A DNA stretch of 64,000 bases from Streptomyces sp. SAI-135 (GCF_029893805.1 NZ_JARXYP010000002.1:9114001-9178000), one strand, 5' to 3'; positions 53,901-62,511 are shown, numbered from the stretch's first letter. Notes: a model not told the origin generated them from the letters alone. Program-made: numbers and translations.

Positions 53901-56900
53901 GTCAAGGCTGCCGGAGACCAGGCCGCGGTTCCGGTTCCGGATGGACGTGGAGCGTGCCCAGGGGTGGCTCACCCCTCACCCGCGGGAGCCACTCGCTCCC
54001 GCCTCCCGCCGTGGCCTCGGTTTCGGCGTGCCGAACGCTCTGCCGGGCGCCGAGACCCTCCAGCAGGACCTGCGGGATGCCATCGAGCGACTGCACGTCC
54101 TGGACGTCGGTGCCGAAGAGGCGAAGAAGAGCGCCTGGGCCCAGGCCGACCGGGACCTGGCGGCCTTCTACGGCCGCCCAGCCCTCGAAGGGGATCTGGC
54201 CCAGGCGCTCCTCGGGATCCACCGCACCGTCCAGGTCGGCGGACGCCGCTACAAGGTCTCCGCGAAGGCGAGGTGGGGCAACCGGATCGAGGGGCCCAGC
54301 CCGCTGGCCGACCCCGTCACCGAGGGCAGCCACCCGGAGGGTGACTTCTCCATGAAGGTCAACACTCGGGCCGCGACCAGGGCCGCCACGGCCGGTGAGC
54401 GCGGCAAGGGCTGGAGGGTGGCTGCCACCTTCGGTGGTGGAGCCCGTCTGGCCATCCCCGAGTACGAGCTCTCGCTCGGGAAACTGCACTTCACCACCCC
54501 GCCCATGCGCATGCAGTTCGGTGCTGTGCGAGGGATCGTCAGCACCTCCAGGGAGAACAGCCGCAAGTACGGCGGCTCGGTCGGCAGTTACCGCCGGACC
54601 GAGACCGGTAAGCAGGTCGACGAGCACCGCTATCTGATGGCCGTGAACTGGACGGTCACACCCGAGAAGAAGAGCCGGTTCAAGCCGAGCCGGCTCAACA
54701 AGCGCCGTTTCCTGAGCGGGCGCAACCCCTTCGTCGCCCGGGTCGTCGTCCCACACGAGCACGTGCCCGCCACGCCGGTCACGCCGGAGCAGGCACAGGC
54801 GGCCGGTCACACGCTCGTGGCAATGGTGCCGACCGAGATCGGCCGGCGGCTGGACTTCACCGGCGGGGCCCAGGGGATCTACCCCGTCTTCCACCTCATG
54901 CCCGAGTTGGCCCAGCTCGGCGCCCGTATGTACGCCGAGCGGCTGTACGCCGGGGAGCGGAACCCCGCCGAGCGGCAGAGCCTGATCGACGCCTGGCTCG
55001 ACAACCCCGCGGACTGGCCGCAGGAAATCCGCGACCTGGCCCATCCCACGGTCCTTGCCTCTCACTTCGGCGAGGAGGTCGGTCAGGGCGGATACGAGAA
55101 GGAACTGCCGGCGGACGGCAAGTACAAGCAGGCGCTGCGCCTGCGCCTCCTCGTGGACAACGTCAGCGACCTCGGAGCCGACACGGACACAGAGGTCGAG
55201 CAGTACCTCAAGGGCAACGCCGCCTATGAATCCGAGCAGGAGAGCGAGTGGAGCGCGGGCGTGACGGGCACCCTCGGCCCCCAGCTGCGGTTCGGCTCCG
55301 ACGCGCAAGACGGTGACCACCCCGCCGGCCCCGGGGGCCGGCTGACCGTCGTCGGTCAGGCCTCGGCCGCCTGGAACCGGGGCAAGGGGGCGGCCGAGAG
55401 CGACGGCCGGATCGATATCACCCGGACCACCTACGGGGGTTCCGTGCACACGCTGCGTACCGACCCGGTCTTCGAACTGACCTACGTCCGCTGGCGCGGC
55501 GACGAGCTCACCGAGACCACCCGGTATCTGCGTGCAACCGAGGCCCTGGATCTACTCGTCCCCGAGCGACGAATGTCCGACATCCTTCCTTCCGCGACCG
55601 GCACGGCCGCCGGATCGGAGCCGCAGCAGACCCCGGCGACGGACCCGACCGCTGAGCCGGACCAGGCTCCGGTGGCCGAGGCACCCCGGACCTATCTCGA
55701 TACCGGTCTGCTCTCCGGGATCGCGCACCCCGAAGTCCTGCGGGTCGACGTCCTGAAGACGATCAACGACCGGCTGCGTGCCAGGGGCATCGTCCGTGCC
55801 GAGGGCGAGGGGGCCACGGGGCCTCGTCCCAACCTGCTTCAGCGGTCGCTGAAAGCGGTCTACTCCGCCGAGGCGTTGCAGAGCGAATGGCACGCGCTGA
55901 CCACTGAGGGTGTTCTGCGCTGGTTCCCCGTGCCCGGTCCGTGGGGCGTCACCCGCTACCTGTGGGTGAACGTCACGGCGATCAGGCTCGACCGCCCCCA
56001 TGGGCAGCGCCCCCGCGACGAGATCAAGCTCACACTGCGCGGCGAGGCGGTCGACGAGGAGTCCCAGAGCCGCGATTCCGGCTGGGAGCACGAGATCGGT
56101 GTCGATGTCCGGGCCCGTGCTGGAGACGAGAAGGGGCACGGCGGGTTCGAGACCGAAGTCGAGTATTCCGCGTCCAAGGGCACGAAGGACGAGGAGGCAG
56201 AAAAGAGGGTCGGAATCTACCGGGCCACCGCCCAGGACCCCTCCGAGGAGTTCGAACACGGCATCACCTTCCGCGTCGAGATGGGTACGACCACCGAACT
56301 GCCGGAGGTGCTCACCACACCCGCACGGGGTGCGCTGTCCGTGGCCCGCCTGTTCTCCCGGCCGGAAGGGGTTAAGAACACCCCGTCGGTCTTCACCTGG
56401 CACGAGTCCGGGGACGGCCCGGACCAGCTCGTCGACGGCGACGTGCGGCTGCTCGTCCCCCGTCACCTCACCGCCGAGGCCGGCAGCCCGCAGCAGTGGC
56501 CGTACGGCCTCACCGTGCCACGTGAGACCCAGGTCAGCTGGCTGTGGCACAGCTCGCAGAACCCGCCGGCCCCCGCGCTGCCGGACGCGTTGGTCGACAA
56601 CCTCCATCCGTGGACGGTGCCCGCCGCCGGATCGATCGGGCGCTGGGCCAAGCTGACCGCGGTACGCCACCGCACCGTGCCCTCCCCGCAGGTGGGCACG
56701 GTGCCGGAGATAGCAGGCCTGGACCTCACGACCACCGAGGGATTGCATTACCGCCACCGCACCACGGCCACGGTGATGCGCCCGCGCATCAGGGAACTGC
56801 TGAAGCACGCGTACGCGGTCCCGCTCGGCGACCAGACAGCCATCGTGGGCTTGGAACTGGACGGCGCAGAGATCCTGGGCCCCCCCGAAGGCGTACTGCT

Positions 56901-58140
56901 CAAGCAGCGCAGGTACCACCAGGCCGACGAGGAACCCACGCACGAGACCCATCGGGACAGCGGCTGGCGGATCGCGGCCGGTCCAGACGCCGGCGGTCCG
57001 GTCAACGATCAGAAAATGCTCGAACGCCTGCCGGTCGACATGAAGAACTGGGAGGACAGCGAGAGCCGAAGCGCCGCCCTGGGCGATACCGACGAGCGCA
57101 ACGCGGAAGGCAAGCGTCCCTACCGGTCCTACCGCTTCGACGTCACCGCCGTGGTCAGCGGGCCGCACGGAAGCATACGGATCAAGGTGCCGGGCGGTCT
57201 CTACGGGGCGCTACCGGTGGACAAGAACACCGGCAGGCTGGTCGACGGCCTGGAAGACGACGCCACCCTGGGCCCCCTCCTCCGCCCGGCACCGCCGGCC
57301 ACCGAAACGGCCACGGAGACGGCCGGTCAGGAGGGCATGTACTCCCCGCCGGACACGATGCCAGCGCAGCCCGCTGCCGCAAGTGAGGCCCGGGAGCCGG
57401 GGGAGGAGATGCCCTCCTCCCCCGAGCAGCCTGCTCCCTCGCAGGAAGCGCAGTTGGCCTTGCGAGGTCTGGAACCGGTGTACGTCCTCGCCACGGGAGA
57501 TGAACTGGCACACGCGCTGACCGCCGTCGCGCCGGGCGAGAGCGGTCAACTAGCAGGGCACAGCCGGCCCGCCGGGCCGGAAGAGCTGCGGAACGCACTG
57601 GCGGACGCGTTCGCCGCCGATCTACGCAGGCCGCCGGAAGAGCGCCGGTTGTGGCCAGCCGTCGCCGACCTGACCGGGCCGGAGGGGACGGCGCCGCCGC
57701 TCGCCTCCAGTGGCTCGGAGGAAGACATCGTCCACGCCCTGCGAACTGGATCCGGGTCCCGTGCCTCGGACTGGCTGACGCTCGCGGTCGCGGCACACGT
57801 CCTGGGGCTGCGCCTGACCGTGCTGAGGACGGACGGCACCCCCTGGGCGGCCGGACCCGACGACGGCCGTCCGGTCGTTCTCCTCCAACAGGAGGACCCC
57901 GGTCCCTACACCGCCCGGTGGGCGGCGACCGAACCCGCCGCAGCGGCGCGACAGGCCCGGCAGCCCAGCCCGAGGCGGACCGATGAGAGCTCGGACGGGG
58001 GGTGGGGCACCATGCCTTCCGCCCTTCCTCCGCCCCTGGCGGCGCCGCCGGCCGGCCTCGGCACGTCGGACGCACCGTTCACGGCGCGGCCCGAAGTGTT
58101 CTTCGGCTCCGACCCGCGGCCGGCCCCACCAGCTCCGTGA
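50953..58140 (+). CDS. giant protein, C-terminal part (separated by the amber codon)
   Basis: 2,395 codons in frame with 43414-50892 (total 4,908). Two homologous modules (51262-51770 and 57454-57960) look like OTU peptidase domains: GGDVLAHAL and TGDELAHAL align with the OTU motif DGNCLFHAL but lack the Cys; both go on with DWLTLAVAA, LGLRL and PYTxRWAATEP. Between them are about 1,800 beta-rich residues without a recognised family (for example DFRREQADFWGEQISSRLDL, GFGFGYNTAGVGANGG, VEYSASKGTKDEEAEKRVG). FFAPP at 2578 and FFGSEPRP at 2850 of the full numbering mark module borders, and FFGSDPRP forms the C-terminus. There is no ribosome-binding site of its own, so separate translation is unlikely. 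Confidence 0.82.
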   Translation: MPLVVEVSPLTPWYDERQGGWVTTVWDVPMRLRHQSPFAQVTVTRGTAASAGPSTGPGESWESPDVFFAPPARGAGQTEATTRSAAVEAQAPATGRGPLSQEERLAERGLTPVYVQPGGDVLAHALTAVAPGESGRLAGHSRPAGPEELRAALADALAADLVLPPGEQRLWSAVAGQSGPSGAPLVTAFGGSADEAVRALRTGSDPEATDWLTLAVAAPVLGLRLAVLMPDGSFWTTGPETGRSAALLQQENPEPYTGRWAATEPTEQARRARRPDVSQLAGTSGYSWGVTSADSGTHPGTPTRTAATASSSTALADAGARTAGSPARTISGDSARPAVFFGSEPRPSTPDSKRAGTSSGTSVTRTPPAQVAEIGEVSAPVAESALTPSPAEESATHPRTARDTRDDQDTDVVTLEPDAVPPRTEAVPAIVVTSPEGEVSPPNAHRDPDPAPTGAAPSTPVTETRDPSPWYLAHGAMGQAIVATSTEAIDFRREQADFWGEQISSRLDLTGPGSHIALRSGIRSAISALLLTSKPKEWDDILAAGRTLAVDGRLVWLRPVMRDLREVPRTKGEVNEYPVGFASTATGGRTGHEVTQGIESTLLTLVNLGTSVVASAAAVSVPQLYVGSSKSEDSGWARTVLAGRKPFINDLTRFSAGLRMKVFVDGADATPTVFHQVTVPDRIHVDIPTVYTGEEGHRPDSRAPEAERPRFQRVSRPSQARELLQAIDLTPVIAGLHRNMRAAGLPASAVKKILAQAKMDRAQGFLTESTARSRYPWWAGGDSSNGIEVSGSLFGKFRGHLRIRREIDSLQYLGDSKVGTRDDIGVGEGSTRDSKGGSDAGFGFGYNTAGVGANGGPSPHSENELPAQLSGLVPAFAVKAGVNRGVGHSLDSSHTSHTVLNDFARQSRYRAGLRLEVTLESSTHRIAPVQVTTEGELSVPRREAAHFVRRTVGSGWTADLRPAAGGPDAPRHRVFALPPLRRVSRLPETRPRFRFRMDVERAQGWLTPHPREPLAPASRRGLGFGVPNALPGAETLQQDLRDAIERLHVLDVGAEEAKKSAWAQADRDLAAFYGRPALEGDLAQALLGIHRTVQVGGRRYKVSAKARWGNRIEGPSPLADPVTEGSHPEGDFSMKVNTRAATRAATAGERGKGWRVAATFGGGARLAIPEYELSLGKLHFTTPPMRMQFGAVRGIVSTSRENSRKYGGSVGSYRRTETGKQVDEHRYLMAVNWTVTPEKKSRFKPSRLNKRRFLSGRNPFVARVVVPHEHVPATPVTPEQAQAAGHTLVAMVPTEIGRRLDFTGGAQGIYPVFHLMPELAQLGARMYAERLYAGERNPAERQSLIDAWLDNPADWPQEIRDLAHPTVLASHFGEEVGQGGYEKELPADGKYKQALRLRLLVDNVSDLGADTDTEVEQYLKGNAAYESEQESEWSAGVTGTLGPQLRFGSDAQDGDHPAGPGGRLTVVGQASAAWNRGKGAAESDGRIDITRTTYGGSVHTLRTDPVFELTYVRWRGDELTETTRYLRATEALDLLVPERRMSDILPSATGTAAGSEPQQTPATDPTAEPDQAPVAEAPRTYLDTGLLSGIAHPEVLRVDVLKTINDRLRARGIVRAEGEGATGPRPNLLQRSLKAVYSAEALQSEWHALTTEGVLRWFPVPGPWGVTRYLWVNVTAIRLDRPHGQRPRDEIKLTLRGEAVDEESQSRDSGWEHEIGVDVRARAGDEKGHGGFETEVEYSASKGTKDEEAEKRVGIYRATAQDPSEEFEHGITFRVEMGTTTELPEVLTTPARGALSVARLFSRPEGVKNTPSVFTWHESGDGPDQLVDGDVRLLVPRHLTAEAGSPQQWPYGLTVPRETQVSWLWHSSQNPPAPALPDALVDNLHPWTVPAAGSIGRWAKLTAVRHRTVPSPQVGTVPEIAGLDLTTTEGLHYRHRTTATVMRPRIRELLKHAYAVPLGDQTAIVGLELDGAEILGPPEGVLLKQRRYHQADEEPTHETHRDSGWRIAAGPDAGGPVNDQKMLERLPVDMKNWEDSESRSAALGDTDERNAEGKRPYRSYRFDVTAVVSGPHGSIRIKVPGGLYGALPVDKNTGRLVDGLEDDATLGPLLRPAPPATETATETAGQEGMYSPPDTMPAQPAAASEAREPGEEMPSSPEQPAPSQEAQLALRGLEPVYVLATGDELAHALTAVAPGESGQLAGHSRPAGPEELRNALADAFAADLRRPPEERRLWPAVADLTGPEGTAPPLASSGSEEDIVHALRTGSGSRASDWLTLAVAAHVLGLRLTVLRTDGTPWAAGPDDGRPVVLLQQEDPGPYTARWAATEPAAAARQARQPSPRRTDESSDGGWGTMPSALPPPLAAPPAGLGTSDAPFTARPEVFFGSDPRPAPPAP
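51262..51770 (+). other. OTU-like domain, copy 1 (inside the giant gene)
   Basis: About 170 residues: PVYVQPGGDVLAHALTAVAP, SRPAGPEELRAALADALAAD, DWLTLAVAAPVLGLRLAVLM, PYTGRWAATEP. The catalytic Cys position of OTU proteases is Val and the C-terminal His is Tyr/Thr, so it should be inactive, perhaps a binding module. Confidence 0.55.
57454..57960 (+). other. OTU-like domain, copy 2 (inside the giant gene)
   Basis: About 60 percent identical to copy 1 by eye: PVYVLATGDELAHALTAVAP, SRPAGPEELRNALADAFAAD, DWLTLAVAAHVLGLRLTVLR, PYTARWAATEP. Again no catalytic Cys (Glu instead). Followed only by the C-terminal tail. Confidence 0.55.
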
Positions 58141-58162
58141 CCCGGCCCGTAACCTGCGAGTG

Positions 58163-58189
58163 CCTCCGCGGTCACCCCGGCCGCGGAGG
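58163..58189 (+). terminator. terminator after the giant gene
   Basis: CCTCCGCGG / CCGCGGAGG, a 9-bp perfect stem with a 9-nt loop, 22 nt after the stop codon. Confidence 0.75.
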
Positions 58190-58226
58190 CAGCGGCCGCT
58201 CCCGGTCTGGAGACGAGTGCGCCTCT

Positions 58227-58261
58227 GGCAAAGTCGACTCCGCACCGGCGGAGACTTTGCC
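58227..58261 (+). terminator. second hairpin after the giant gene
   Basis: GGCAAAGTC / GACTTTGCC closes an inner CTCCGC / GCGGA stem. Together with the hairpin at 58163-58189 it forms a double terminator. Confidence 0.6.
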
Positions 58262-58689
58262 TGTCCCCGCTGGGGAGAGAGCACCGAACCCGCGCGAAAG
58301 CGGCCCGTCCGGGAGAACCGGGGACCAGCAGCGGGCGCGTCGGAAACGGCTGGGGACCTCAGGCCGGGTCCGTACGAACTACAGCAAGTGCAAATGAGAC
58401 GGTAGTTCTGTCGGCCCGCCCTGCTCGCGCCCGACCTCGGCGCCATCGGCTCGGCCACCGACGGCCGGCTGATAATCGGTATGGGTGCGGGGTACAGCGG
58501 AGTCCAGCCCGGCCGCAAGTGCGGGAGGGGGTCCGGCCGAAGCGGACGGTGTCCACGCCCAGTCGCTGACATCCCCGCAACCTGTGACGGAGTATCACGA
58601 GCGCACGGTGACACAGCCCCGCTTCACGAAAATCGGGCCGGGGCCACTTTTGCGAGCAGGCCGACAGGTGCCCCACCACCACAGCCAGA
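58262..58689. other. gene-free stretch right of the ESX island
   Basis: Frames are open only by composition. No family match, ribosome-binding site or RNA gene seen. Confidence 0.4.
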
Positions 58690-59285
58690 CCGGCTTGTTC
58701 ACCCCACCGGACGGCAGTTCACCCGGTCCCATTCCCGCGCGGTCGCCTTGCCGTAGAGGCGCGTATCGGTGATCGCCACGGCCCGCTCGGCGCCCCAGGG
58801 GGAAGGATTCGGACGAACTCGCCACCGTGCTGGGGTGGTGGGCCGCCCAAGGGCCAGGGCGAACTCTCTGCGGGAGGGAGCCGGACGCCGCATCACCCGG
58901 TCCGAGCGGGGCCGGCCGAGGACCTCGAGGGGCAGGCCGACCAGCAGATGGGCGATGCGAGGCCGGGCCGCGTGCTGATGGGCGCAACAGACCAGGGAGT
59001 CGACAGGCAGATCCAAGACGATCGCGCCCTTCGCATCGGCCAGGGGCGGGAGCCCGGTGGGGGTCCGCTGCCAGGTGTCGTGCCGTTGCCACCGGCGGGA
59101 ACAAGTCGTGGAGCCGGTTCCACGACCCATATTCGACGGGGGATGTCACGTCATGGAACTCCGGGCATGACCCGGAACCCGTCGATCAGCTTGCGTCGTG
59201 GCCAGACGGGCGGCCGGTCCTGGCACCCTTCGGCAACAACGGCTCCAGCACCGCCCACTACTTGTCGGTGAGATCCCCCCGACCC
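58690..59285 (-). mobile_element. degenerate IS5-family transposase
   Basis: Reading from 59285 on the minus strand: DK-stop-WAVLEPLLPKGARTGRP (TAG where LTDxQW is expected), then in other frames WPRRKLIDG, the FRRWQRDGTW-like segment and DAKGAIVLDLPVDSLVCCAH with QHAA (first catalytic region), and a late AVAITDTRLYGKA. Several frameshifts; inactive. Confidence 0.65.
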
Positions 59286-59304
59286 ATGAACCGCGATCAT
59301 TCAC

Positions 59305-59777
59305 AGCTCAAGATCCACTTTCGGTACACGAGCAGGGACCTGACGAGCCGCGACAGCGTATCCGTGCCCACGGTGAGGCCGACCGCGGCCGCCAAGCGGG
59401 TGCCCGGTCGGCCACGGTCAGCCCGATGTGCGTCAACACCCCGTGCAGCATGGATGCCCCGCCACCGTACGGCGTGGTCAGTCGCGCAATCCGCTCGGCG
59501 AACGTCACCGCCGAGCAGGCGGGTTTCTCACACAGCGGAAGCGGCGTATGCACAACTCGATCACGACACTGAGCCCACCCATAGCGACGTCACGCAGTTG
59601 TCGGACGTACCGGCCGTGCACCTGCGCCGAGCCTTGGCCGCAACGGCTGGCCGCTGTCGCCGCTCGCGCTCGCATCCTCAGTACTATCTTGTCCGGCCGC
59701 CGCTGGACCTTCTCGATCACCAGCTCGGACAGGTGCGGAAACAGCTCCTGGGCATATCGCGCGAGTGCGCGACGCAT
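59305..59777 (-). mobile_element. ISL3-family transposase N-terminal fragment
   Basis: Minus-strand ELFPHLSELVIEKVQRRPDK, ASRCGQGSAQVHGRYVRQLR and DVAMGGLSVVIELCIRRFRC are the zinc-binding N-terminus of ISL3 transposases. In a second frame EKPACSAVTFAERIARLT and GVLTHIGLTVADRAPAWR continue. The catalytic half is missing where the IS5 remnant begins. Confidence 0.68.
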
Positions 59778-59969
59778 GATCGCGAGCAGCTGACACGCCC
59801 CGCGGGGGCGTCTGGATCACGAGATCGTAGACGGTACCGCCAACACCTTCGGACTCGTGATCCGCTTCGAACCCGTGCCTGCCGCTTGACCAGCCCGCTT
59901 ACCGGGTCTTTCGTGTCAGGGCCGGAAAACCCCGTACGCCGACACCAGTGGTGTGCCAGCCCAAGGCCG
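59778..59969. other. short intergenic stretch
   Basis: No supported feature. Confidence 0.4.
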
Positions 59970-60602
59970 TCACCGCCCGGCCAGCAGTCGGCCCGCCTCG
60001 CGGGCGGCTGAGAGAGCGTCGGAGCGCTGCTGCTGGGCGAACTCTCGCAGCTCTTCCATGCCGGGAGTGGTCTCAGCGAGGGTGAGTTCGCGCTTGATGA
60101 TCGTGAGATCGGCTCCCCACATGTCGTCGAGGACCCGCTCCAGATACGGGGTGGAGTGGTCCCAGCCTTCGCGCGGAGTGCCTGGACCGTAGCCGCCGCC
60201 CATCACAGTCACCAGCACGGTGGGGGTGCCTTTCAGCAGCGGGGTGGTGGGTCCGGCGGCCGAAATGACGAGGTCCACCCAGGTCTTGAAGTGCTGGGAG
60301 ATGCCGTAGTTGTACAGCGGCACGGCCAGGATTGCGGCATCTGCCCCCTGCACTTCTTCGGCCAGGGTCGAGGCCAGGGCCAGCGCTTCGCGTTGGGCCG
60401 GTGTGCGATCCGTCTCGGGCGTGAAGCCGGCCACCGTGGCAAGGGCCCAGGCGTCAGTCGGCAGGGAGTCGGTGCCGAGGCGGCGCCGGGTGACTGTGCC
60501 GTCGGGGTGGGCCGCGGTCCACTCGGCCTGGGCGATGTCGGCTATCTCGGCACTGGCGGAGGCGCCGGGAAGGATGCTGGCGTCGAGTCGGAACAAGTTC
60601 AT
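59970..60602 (-). CDS. FMN-dependent NADH-azoreductase / quinone reductase (AcpD-AzoR type)
   Basis: 210 aa flavodoxin-like fold. MNLFRLDASILPGASASAEI is the FMN phosphate-binding start, AAILAVPLYNYGISQHFKTW the canonical P-x-Y-N-x-x-x-P-x-x-x-K-x-W-type segment, and VLVTVMGGGYGPG the second flavin loop. ATG 60602 fits the family start. It is divergent from a TetR gene, the usual arrangement in which the regulator represses the reductase until quinones or azo compounds appear. Confidence 0.9.
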   Translation of the reverse strand: MNLFRLDASILPGASASAEIADIAQAEWTAAHPDGTVTRRRLGTDSLPTDAWALATVAGFTPETDRTPAQREALALASTLAEEVQGADAAILAVPLYNYGISQHFKTWVDLVISAAGPTTPLLKGTPTVLVTVMGGGYGPGTPREGWDHSTPYLERVLDDMWGADLTIIKRELTLAETTPGMEELREFAQQQRSDALSAAREAGRLLAGR

Positions 60603-60689
60603 GGATGGCCATCTCTCTGACGGGCTGGTGGCGTGCATGCGGACGCGACGTCTGGAGGGTCCCAGCGATGTCGCGCTCCCATGAAGCTT

Positions 60690-60709
60690 AAACGGACTTC
60701 ACCCCGCTT
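60690..60709. promoter_or_regulatory. putative TetR operator
   Basis: AAACGGACTTCACCCCGCTT is an imperfect inverted repeat (AAACGG / CCGCTT) in the intergenic region between the azoreductase and TetR genes, resembling operators of TetR-regulated azoreductases. Confidence 0.4.
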
Positions 60710-60735
60710 GATAGGGCTGCTTGTAGATTGGACTC

Positions 60736-61344
60736 GTGAACCCTCCAGTGGTGCCCCTCGGTAAGCCGCGCGCAGAGCGCGCCGATGCGGTGCGCAACCG
60801 TGACCATCTGCTTCGGACCGCCCGCCAGATGATCGAGGAACACGGTGTACAGAAGGTCACGATGGACGGCCTGGCCGAGCGCGCCGGCCTCGGCAAGGGC
60901 ACCGTCTTCCGTCGCTTCGGGACACGGGCAGGTATCTTCCAGGCACTGCTGGACGCGGACGAGCGGCAGTTCCAGGAGCGAGTGCTGTCTGGACCGCCGC
61001 CGCTGGGGCCCGGAGCCGATCCCGTGGACCGCCTTGTCGCCTATGGCCGCGCCCGTGTGGCCTTCCTCGTGGACCACCATGCGATCGCACGAGCCGCTCT
61101 CGACCGCAACGAGCCCGCCCTGGTCGGCGACCCATCGCTGACTCAGCTCCACGTCGGGATGCTGCTGCGCCAATGTGCGCCGATGCCGAACCTGGAGGGC
61201 GTGGTGATCCAGCTCACGGCGGCCTTGGAAGGGCCCCTCCTGCTGGTCTGGTCGCGTCCGGTGCCCGATGCCGGGACAGCATCGCAGACCAAGGACTTCC
61301 TCGGTGACGCCTGGCAGACGCTGATCGAACGCCTCGTGCGCTGA
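60736..61344 (+). CDS. TetR-family transcriptional regulator
   Basis: 202 aa. The N-terminal helix-turn-helix RDHLLRTARQMIEEHGVQKV then TMDGLAERAGLGKGTVFRRF is a standard TetR DNA-binding domain; the C-terminal ligand domain is helical and diverse. GTG start at 60736. Divergent from the azoreductase; probable repressor of both genes. Confidence 0.9.
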   Translation: MNPPVVPLGKPRAERADAVRNRDHLLRTARQMIEEHGVQKVTMDGLAERAGLGKGTVFRRFGTRAGIFQALLDADERQFQERVLSGPPPLGPGADPVDRLVAYGRARVAFLVDHHAIARAALDRNEPALVGDPSLTQLHVGMLLRQCAPMPNLEGVVIQLTAALEGPLLLVWSRPVPDAGTASQTKDFLGDAWQTLIERLVR

Positions 61345-61671
61345 TGGCCCGCGGCGCGGGGCATCGGCCTCACGCCCCTGGCTGCCTGCTCCGTTGTTCC
61401 GTCCGCCGTGCCGCACCCGTAATGCCGCCGAACGCATGCGGAAGTTCCCCCAAGAGGTCACACAGGCACGCTTTCCCGAAAGCTGACGTGGGCCGGTGGC
61501 CCGCAAGGTGCGCCGGCAACGCCGACTCCGCCCCGACAGCCCGTCGGCGGTGCCCCGAGCGGCGACGCGCGCCCTAAGGGGGGATCGACAAGCCGTGGAT
61601 ACGCGCATGCATGGGCGATAGAAGTGAAACAGCACGGAGAAACGAGGCAGAACTCTCAGAAGGGGAGCGTC
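61345..61671. other. intergenic region upstream of the XRE gene
   Basis: No gene supported. Its end holds the AAGGGGA ribosome-binding site of the XRE regulator. Confidence 0.45.
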
Positions 61672-62511
61672 ATGATCGATCGCGCAGGGCTGGCGGGCTT
61701 TCTCCGCAACCGTCGTGAGGCGCTACAGCCGGAGGACGTCGGAATGCCTCGGGGGCAGCGGCGCAGAACCAGCGGGCTACGGCGGGAGGAGGTGGCGACG
61801 CTGTGCAACATGTCGGCCGATTATTACTCCCGTCTGGAGCGCGAGCGTGGTCCGCAGCCGTCACTGCAGATGCTCGCGGCGATCGCCCAGGGATTCCACC
61901 TGTCCATAGACGAGCGTGACCATCTGTTCCGGCTGGCCGGACACAATCCGCCGCCACGTGACAGCTCCAGTGAGCACATCAGCCCGGGGTTGCTGCGTGT
62001 TCTGGACCGGCTACAGGACACGCCTGCGGAGATCGTCACCGAACTCGGGGAGACCTTGCGGCAGACACCGATGGGCGTCGCCCTCACCGGCGACACTACG
62101 CAATACACGGGTCCTGCTCGCAGCAGTGGCTACCGGTGGTTCACCGACCCGAGTGCCCGGGACCTGTACGCTCCGGAGCAACACACGTTCATGACCCGGA
62201 TGTACGCCGCAGGCCTGCGCGCTATCGTCGCCCTCCGCGGTCCCGACTCCCGAGCCGCATATCTGGCGGATCTGCTCCTGGACTCCAGCGCAGAGTTCCG
62301 GCGGGTGTGGGATGACCACGAAATTGGGATCCGCCCGCGCGAAGTCAAGCACTTCGTTCACCCCGAAGTCGGTGCCCTGGAGTTGAACTGCCAGCGCCTG
62401 ATCGATCCGGACCAGGCCCACTCCCTGATGGTCTACACCGCCGTCCCCGGCACGGAGAGCTACGAGAAGCTGCAGGTCCTGTCCGTGATCGGCCCACAGA
62501 AACTGCACTGA
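61672..62511 (+). CDS. XRE-family regulator with MmyB-like ligand-binding domain
   Basis: 279 aa. The helix-turn-helix part is FLRNRREALQPEDVG, RRTSGLRREEVATLCNMSAD and YYSRLERERGPQPSLQMLAA; the MmyB-like PAS-type domain follows from about residue 105 (YRWFTDPSARDLYAPEQHTF, FVHPEVGALELNCQRLI, VYTAVPGTESYEKLQVLSV). AAGGGGA precedes the ATG. The wrecked paralogue at 20699-22251 sits next to the same kind of Mo-hydroxylase genes, so this one probably controls the operon starting at 63018. Confidence 0.92.
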   Translation: MIDRAGLAGFLRNRREALQPEDVGMPRGQRRRTSGLRREEVATLCNMSADYYSRLERERGPQPSLQMLAAIAQGFHLSIDERDHLFRLAGHNPPPRDSSSEHISPGLLRVLDRLQDTPAEIVTELGETLRQTPMGVALTGDTTQYTGPARSSGYRWFTDPSARDLYAPEQHTFMTRMYAAGLRAIVALRGPDSRAAYLADLLLDSSAEFRRVWDDHEIGIRPREVKHFVHPEVGALELNCQRLIDPDQAHSLMVYTAVPGTESYEKLQVLSVIGPQKLH

